DNA of 25,432 bases from positions 1 to 25,432 of the IMG/VR virus record IMGVR_UViG_3300032073_000222; one strand, 5' to 3'. Under the pieces are notes generated by a model that was not told the origin of the DNA, did no database searches, and saw nothing but the letters and a program-made list of their open reading frames with translations. The first letter of the stretch is position 1. Each line of letters begins with the position of its first letter. A program made the position numbers and the translations under genes. This document shows, piece by piece, positions 21,395-25,432 of the stretch. This stretch comes from a virus.

Positions 21395-23131
21395 ATGGCT
21401 ATAACTTTAAGAGCAGACAAAGGTGCAAAACTGACGTACGGTGAAATGGATACTAATTTTACATCCTATTTCTACTCAGCATCTATAAACACAGCACAAA
21501 CAATTTTATCCTTACATTTTACAGGAAGTGGAGGTCTAGGAATAAACGCCTCATCAGTTGCCGTACCTCTTAACCCTTATACAGGATCTGGAATATCACC
21601 AGGTGGGTCTAACGGAAATGTACAGTTTGATAATTCTAATCAATTTGGAGGAACAGCAAATTTTCAATGGGACAATTCTAACTCTGCCTTAAGTATAGGT
21701 CAAGCAGGAGTAGTAGGTTCCGATAGGTTAGTAACAAGAAATGGTGAAATAAGATCTTTAAGTACTATGACCTCTAGAGAAGCTACTTACAGGTTACATT
21801 ATGCAAGTGCATCTGTAGAATTTAGCAGTAGTATAGCACTTCAGACAGATGACGCAGTAATGAGATTTAAAAACTTCTCTACAATAGGAACAGCAGCATC
21901 AGATTCTGGAATGCAGTTTATATTAACTCGGTATAAAACTACACCTGTATTTGAACTGACAGGTTTAGGTAAAACTGTATTTAGAAACGCTAATACAACC
22001 TATGGAGAAAATAACTTTTCTGGTTCGATACTAGTAGACGGTAATGCCGGTAACATAAACAGAATGTTTAGAATTAGAAGTGTTGATTCTGGAGCAACTC
22101 AAATACCTTTTACTACTGCAACTGTTATGAACAGTGTAGGTAATGCTAGAGGTGCTGTATTAGATGGACCTGATAAAGGACATGTAATAGTAGGACTTAC
22201 TTCTACAGGAGCAGCAGCATCTTCTCAAACGTTTTCTATACTATCCGGACCGCCTACATCTTCTAATTTTAATACATCGTATAATAAGTTAGTAGCTATG
22301 TTTAGAGGTAACGGTCAAGTAGGTATAGGAACTACAGATCATATTAATACAGACTATAATTTAGTTGTTAAAGGTGGAATATCCGGCTCTAATATGATTC
22401 ACGCTGGTGGAATGATAAAAGCAGGTGGTATACTTTCCGGTAGTACGTCTTTATATGTTAGTCAAAGCGCTTATTTCTCTGGTTCAGTTACACTAAGATC
22501 AGTTGCAAATGCATCATCAGCTACAAACTACGATTTCTTAGTTAGAGAATCTAACGGAAATGTAACAAAACAAGTCAATGCAGCCCCTATACCTATAGGA
22601 GGAATAATAATGTGGTCTGGAGCAGTACAATCTCTACCAACAGGCTGGACACTTTGTAATGGAGCAACAGTTAATGGAACAGCTACACCAGACTTGAGAA
22701 ATAAATTTATTTTAGGCTCTAACAACGCTTCAGGAACTCCAACATCTACTTTAGAAGGAGGAGGAGCAGTTTCAACAGGAGGGTCTACTACTCATAATCA
22801 CGGAGGTACTGTTGGTGCAACTACCTTAGCGACTTCTCAAATACCAGCACACGGTCATGATTACAAAGACGGTTACTACATGGAGATAAATAATCCTGGA
22901 ACAGGTCAAAGCGGTACATTAGACGGTGCCGATAATGTTAGTGCTCAAAATGGAGGTATTACTTTTAAAGGAAGCGGTGATAGTGATAATGATAATAAAT
23001 ACATATACTATAGAAATTTAACAACTCAGAATGCAGGTGGAGGCGGCAGTCACAACCATACTATTTCAAACCAAACCCTTCTTCCATCGTACTTTGCTTT
23101 AGCATATATTATGTACGTAGGTACACCGTAG
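21395..23131 (+). CDS. Tail fibre with phage tail-collar domain
   Basis: This 578-residue protein opens with MAITLRADKGAKLTYGEMDT and NF, a common start of phage fibre proteins that bind the baseplate or another fibre. A long beta-rich shaft with fibre-like phrases (GQVGIGTTDHIN, GSTSLYVSQSAYFSGS) leads to a tail-collar domain from about residue 397: IPIGGIIMWSGAVQSLPTGW, LCNGATVNGTATPDLRNKF. The tip is rich in His (THNHGG, PAHGHDY, GSHNHT) and ends LPSYFALAYIMYVGTP. In T4 gp12 and relatives the His clusters hold metal in a trimeric receptor-binding tip. It is the last gene of the structural block and probably the receptor-binding fibre. Confidence 0.85.
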   Translation: MAITLRADKGAKLTYGEMDTNFTSYFYSASINTAQTILSLHFTGSGGLGINASSVAVPLNPYTGSGISPGGSNGNVQFDNSNQFGGTANFQWDNSNSALSIGQAGVVGSDRLVTRNGEIRSLSTMTSREATYRLHYASASVEFSSSIALQTDDAVMRFKNFSTIGTAASDSGMQFILTRYKTTPVFELTGLGKTVFRNANTTYGENNFSGSILVDGNAGNINRMFRIRSVDSGATQIPFTTATVMNSVGNARGAVLDGPDKGHVIVGLTSTGAAASSQTFSILSGPPTSSNFNTSYNKLVAMFRGNGQVGIGTTDHINTDYNLVVKGGISGSNMIHAGGMIKAGGILSGSTSLYVSQSAYFSGSVTLRSVANASSATNYDFLVRESNGNVTKQVNAAPIPIGGIIMWSGAVQSLPTGWTLCNGATVNGTATPDLRNKFILGSNNASGTPTSTLEGGGAVSTGGSTTHNHGGTVGATTLATSQIPAHGHDYKDGYYMEINNPGTGQSGTLDGADNVSAQNGGITFKGSGDSDNDNKYIYYRNLTTQNAGGGGSHNHTISNQTLLPSYFALAYIMYVGTP

Positions 23132-23162
23132 TTGTTATTCTGATTTTATATTCTTATATTAT
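23132..23162 (+). promoter_or_regulatory. Possible host-type promoter for the downstream cluster
   Basis: TTGT (23132-23135), 19 bases, then TATATTAT (23155-23162), straight after the fibre stop. The predicted start is at or next to the ATG at 23168, so the mRNA would be almost leaderless. The box matches the one proposed for the bS21 operon. Confidence 0.3.
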
Positions 23163-23167
23163 ACCTT

Positions 23168-23647
23168 ATGGTAACAATCCCAGGTTGGAAATACAATAAC
23201 AACTATATTACAGATATATCAGACATGCCTAAAGGCTGTTATGGATTTATATACGAAACTTTTCATATACCGACAGGTAAAAAATACATAGGTAAAAAAG
23301 TTTTATTTTTTGAACGTAATAAAAAGTTAGGTAAAAAAGCACTTGCTGCCTTAAAAGAAGAAAGAAAAGCTAAAGGAATAGGCGGTAGGACACCTCTTAA
23401 ACAGAAAGTTATAACTGAATCAGATTGGAAAGACTATTACGGTTCTCATAAAGATATCTTAAAGTATGTTAAAGAAGGTACTCCATATGACTTCAATAGA
23501 AAAATACTTTGTTTTGTTCCTAATAAAAAGCTTTTAACTTATTTTGAGTGTAAATACCTATTTATAAATGAAGTACTAGAACAAGAAGATGTTTATATAA
23601 ACGATAATGTTCTAGGTAAATTTTATAGAAAAGACTTTAACAAATGA
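23168..23647 (+). CDS. GIY-YIG nuclease-like protein
   Basis: This 159-residue protein shows the GIY-YIG signature in variant form: YGFIYE (25-30) and KYIGKK (39-44), spaced as in the family. A basic helix follows (NKKLGKKALAALKEERKAKG), then WKDYYGSHKD (87-96) and FECKYLF with a candidate metal-binding Glu127. GIY-YIG domains cut DNA in phage-encoded restriction-like and homing enzymes. The gene sits between the fibre gene and a tight run of late genes, with a 4-nt overlap to the next. It interrupts nothing visible, so it reads as a resident phage nuclease rather than an inserted homing element, but a free-standing Seg-like endonuclease cannot be excluded. Confidence 0.7.
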   Translation: MVTIPGWKYNNNYITDISDMPKGCYGFIYETFHIPTGKKYIGKKVLFFERNKKLGKKALAALKEERKAKGIGGRTPLKQKVITESDWKDYYGSHKDILKYVKEGTPYDFNRKILCFVPNKKLLTYFECKYLFINEVLEQEDVYINDNVLGKFYRKDFNK

Positions 23648-24063
23648 AATTAAAAGACTTACTGCTCAAAGGCGATGACAAATCTTGCCCTGCATCAACT
23701 CAAGACTTAATGTTAAACACTAAGAATAGAGACGCAGCAATTAAAGCAGAGCATATCCAATACGGTCCATTAAACGTAGATAAACCAGGTAGTTTTTGGA
23801 AAGATATAGCTAAATACTGGAACACAGCAGAAGAAGCAGCTATAGCATCAAAATGTAGTAGCTGTGTAGCTTTTGATATCTCTCCTAGAATGGACGACTG
23901 TATGCCAGGAGTTACATCAGATGATGATGGAAGATTGGGCTACTGTTGGATGCATCATTTTAAATGTCACTCAGCTAGAAGCTGCAGAACTTGGGCAAAG
24001 GGTGGACCTATAACTAAAGATTCAATCTCTAATGATTGGCAAGAACGAAGTAAAACAGTATAA
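23644..24063 (+). CDS. Cys-rich phage protein, possible metal-binding
   Basis: This 139-residue protein starts MKLKDLLLKGDD. Its core (residues 71-114) has six Cys plus His: CSSC (71, 74), C86, YCWMHHFKCHS (C101, H104, H105, C108, H109) and C114, followed by RTWAKGGPI. The spacing suggests a zinc or iron-sulphur site. Similar Cys/His phrases occur, as I recall, in uncharacterised proteins of cyanophages and other T4-like marine phages. The MKLKDLL leader resembles those of neighbouring genes, which fits an internal virion protein. It overlaps the preceding gene by 4 nt and the next by 1 nt. Confidence 0.7.
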   Translation: MKLKDLLLKGDDKSCPASTQDLMLNTKNRDAAIKAEHIQYGPLNVDKPGSFWKDIAKYWNTAEEAAIASKCSSCVAFDISPRMDDCMPGVTSDDDGRLGYCWMHHFKCHSARSCRTWAKGGPITKDSISNDWQERSKTV

Positions 24064-24803
24064 TGATACAGTTAAAAAATATAATAGGATTACCATCATT
24101 ACAGTACCATTTAGATAATGATCTTACCTTACATGAGAATGTCTACCGTTATTCTAGCGAGAGCTTTATACAACTATTTGCTGAAGCAAGAGAATTATGG
24201 AGAGACGGTTATATTCAACTAAACGAAGAAGATACTCAATTAATAGAATCAACCGATATTGGATTGTACGGGGTATACGAAGGTAATAAAGTACCTTTAG
24301 ACTTGCCTATGTTAAATGAAGCTAATAAAATATCTGACGATAAGTTAATGAGGTTAATTCCAAAAATGCCTAAAGGCTATGTTGGTAAAAATACAGGAAT
24401 TAGAAAATATACCATTTCAACACCAGACGGTGAAGATATAGTTTTAACACAGAGTAAAGATAAGAAAAATTGGTCCTATGAACCATCTAATGTTGCATTA
24501 AAAATATTAAATGAAGCTGAATATAGAGGTAAGGATGTACCTTTAAATAAACCAAAACGTGGTGGTTCTAAAAAATTCTACGTATACACAAAAAATAAAA
24601 AAGGAAATGTTGTTAAAGTATCTTTTGGAGGTACAACAGGTTTAAATGTAAAGATAGATGAACCTGGAGCAAGAGCATCCTTTGCTGCACGTCATAAATG
24701 TGCACAGAAAAAAGATAAGACAAAACCAGGATACTGGGCTTGTAATATTGGACGTTATTGGAAATCATTAGGTGGAAAAAGAAACTTCTCAGGATACTGG
24801 TAG
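24063..24803 (+). CDS. Phage protein with C-terminal His/Cys module
   Basis: This 246-residue protein begins MIQLKNIIGLPS. An N-terminal domain (about 23-85) contains LHENVYRYSSESFIQLFAEA and DIGLYGVYEGNKVPLDLPM. The middle is basic (KRGGSKKFYVYTKNKKGN, about 165-182). The C-terminal module (about 190-246) has ARASFAARHKC, KPGYWACNIGRYWKSLG and ends FSGYW, with H211, C213 and C227 as possible metal ligands. I recall similar ARHKC...YWSC modules in many uncharacterised phage proteins, but cannot name a function with confidence. Candidate roles are DNA packaging or an internal head component. The TAATG junction couples it to the upstream gene. Confidence 0.7.
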   Translation: MIQLKNIIGLPSLQYHLDNDLTLHENVYRYSSESFIQLFAEARELWRDGYIQLNEEDTQLIESTDIGLYGVYEGNKVPLDLPMLNEANKISDDKLMRLIPKMPKGYVGKNTGIRKYTISTPDGEDIVLTQSKDKKNWSYEPSNVALKILNEAEYRGKDVPLNKPKRGGSKKFYVYTKNKKGNVVKVSFGGTTGLNVKIDEPGARASFAARHKCAQKKDKTKPGYWACNIGRYWKSLGGKRNFSGYW

Positions 24804-25047
24804 ACCGTATATAGAAGACGGCGACATAAGGTACTTTGATCAACATACAGATGAAGAAGAGTTTGTATGGCATAGAGATCGAGAGGATCGTTATATAGAA
24901 TCACTTCATAAAACAGACTGGCAATTTCAATTCGATAACGAACTACCTGTTTCTTTACAAGAGTCAAAGCTATTTATACCAAAGGGAGTCTATCATCGTC
25001 TTATAAAAGGAACAGGTGATTTGACTCTTAAAATAGAAAAAAGATGA
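24772..25047 (+). CDS. Small cupin-like phage protein
   Basis: This 91-residue protein uses a GTG start inside the previous gene (32-nt overlap); no ATG is available in frame. The sequence fits a one-domain cupin-like barrel: FVWHRDREDRYIES (H34, D36) and DWQFQFDNELPVSL are followed by the second cupin-style motif LFIPKGVYHRLIKGTGDL (68-85, H75). Similar short proteins are common in T4-like marine phages, as I recall. Whether metal binding is intact is unclear, since only two His are well placed. It ends in a 4-nt ATGA overlap with the next gene. The start could lie a few codons later at a non-canonical codon. Confidence 0.65.
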   Translation: MEKETSQDTGRPYIEDGDIRYFDQHTDEEEFVWHRDREDRYIESLHKTDWQFQFDNELPVSLQESKLFIPKGVYHRLIKGTGDLTLKIEKR

Positions 25048-25391
25048 AACTGACTAACATCATATTAAACGAATACGGAGAGTATAAACCTGAAGTTGAA
25101 AAGCTTGAAAAAGAATTGTCTACACAATTAAGTCAAACTTATAAAGTACATGGGCATATGGCAGCCTATAGTCAAGACAGAAAAGATGATGATCCTTTAA
25201 AAGGTAAAGGTTTTGGTTCTGTAATGTTTTTTTATAAAGACGACTTACCTGAAGACGACTTTAAAAAGGCAAAAGAAATAGTTTCTTCTAATGGATATGA
25301 AGTTATAGAAGATCAATCTACTAACTATTACGATAGAGAAATAGGAGAAAGAGATTATTTTCCTAAAATAAAATTTACATTCAATTTGTAG
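25044..25391 (+). CDS. Hypothetical protein with MKLTNIILNE leader
   Basis: This 115-residue acidic protein starts MKLTNIILNEYGEY. The leader shape (short, hydrophobic, ending in Asn-Glu) resembles T4 capsid-targeting peptides, which are cut after a Glu by the prohead protease. The body is a mixed alpha/beta domain (LEKELSTQLSQTYKV, GFGSVMFFYKDDLPEDDF, FKKAKEIVSSNGYEVIED). No family is recognised. The next gene begins 4 nt later with a very similar leader, so this may be the first of several small internal head proteins. Confidence 0.7.
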   Translation: MKLTNIILNEYGEYKPEVEKLEKELSTQLSQTYKVHGHMAAYSQDRKDDDPLKGKGFGSVMFFYKDDLPEDDFKKAKEIVSSNGYEVIEDQSTNYYDREIGERDYFPKIKFTFNL

Positions 25392-25394
25392 TAT

Positions 25395-25432
25395 ATGAGA
25401 CTGTCGCATGTCATATTAGGAGAGATTCTTTA
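25395..25432 (+). CDS. Start of a gene with MRLSHVILGE leader, cut by window end
   Basis: Only twelve codons are visible: MRLSHVILGEIL. The ATG lies 3 nt after the preceding stop. The peptide matches the leader of the previous protein (MKLTNIILNE) in length and pattern, which supports it as a real start. The next codon begins TA, so an immediate stop (TAA, TAG or TAT/TAC if coding) cannot be ruled out. Confidence 0.4.
   Translation, partial: MRLSHVILGEIL

Noticed and set aside
21395-23131. Diversity-generating retroelement acting on the fibre tip
   Set aside because: The collar-type fibre end would be a suitable target, but no reverse transcriptase or template repeat is visible in the window.
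1-25432. CRISPR array, prophage integrase, attachment site or insertion sequence
   Set aside because: No regularly spaced repeats, recombinase motifs or terminal inverted repeats were found; the layout is that of a compact virulent phage.

Overview
This window is most plausibly part of the genome of a T4-like contractile-tailed phage (myovirus) infecting a Bacteroidota (flavobacteria-like) host, probably aquatic. The phage assignment rests on a late sigma factor resembling T4 gp55, a gp5-like baseplate spike, a gp25-like wedge protein, a gp6/Baseplate_J protein and a tail-collar fibre, packed in one direction with 1-10 nt spacings or overlaps. The host assignment is inference from three observations. 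The DNA is AT-rich and essentially no start codon has a Shine-Dalgarno (SD) sequence. Several promoter-like sites fit the Bacteroidota pattern TTG(n)-N19-TAnnTT. A phage bS21 and a phage lipoprotein both look like Bacteroidota proteins.

Layout. 1-334: end of a small ORF and a two-helix membrane protein. 335-597: no gene, but an unusually GC-rich, hairpin-rich block (364-469) that may be a structured RNA. 598-1008 (minus): a two-gene operon encoding a 59-aa protein and ribosomal protein bS21. 1044-2280: an unknown protein and a secreted lipoprotein. 2426-4158: HD-domain hydrolase, a single-pass membrane coiled-coil protein, and the gp55-like late sigma factor. 4181-11300: the baseplate hub and wedge module. 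11306-16684: a 1792-aa baseplate/adhesin protein ending in a complete Hint (intein-like) domain. 16698-23131: further baseplate and fibre proteins, including two tandem relatives and a tail-collar fibre. 23168-25432: a GIY-YIG nuclease-like protein, a Cys-rich protein, a protein with a C-terminal His/Cys-containing module, a cupin-like protein and two short-leader proteins, the last one cut by the window end.

How it may work together (inference). Host-type promoters would drive the bS21 operon, the lipoprotein and perhaps the HD/sigma-factor genes. The gp55-like factor would then switch on the structural block, where candidate start regions carry TATTTATA without an upstream TTG. The phage bS21 could alter host ribosomes. 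The lipoprotein could change the infected cell surface. The Hint domain could cleave or modify the baseplate protein during assembly.

The points most worth a second look are the phage bS21, which carries Lys where Bacteroidota bS21 has Tyr54, the Hint-terminated baseplate protein, the lipoprotein with a GC-rich signal-peptide patch, and the structured block at 364-469. No tRNA, CRISPR array, integrase or insertion sequence was seen.
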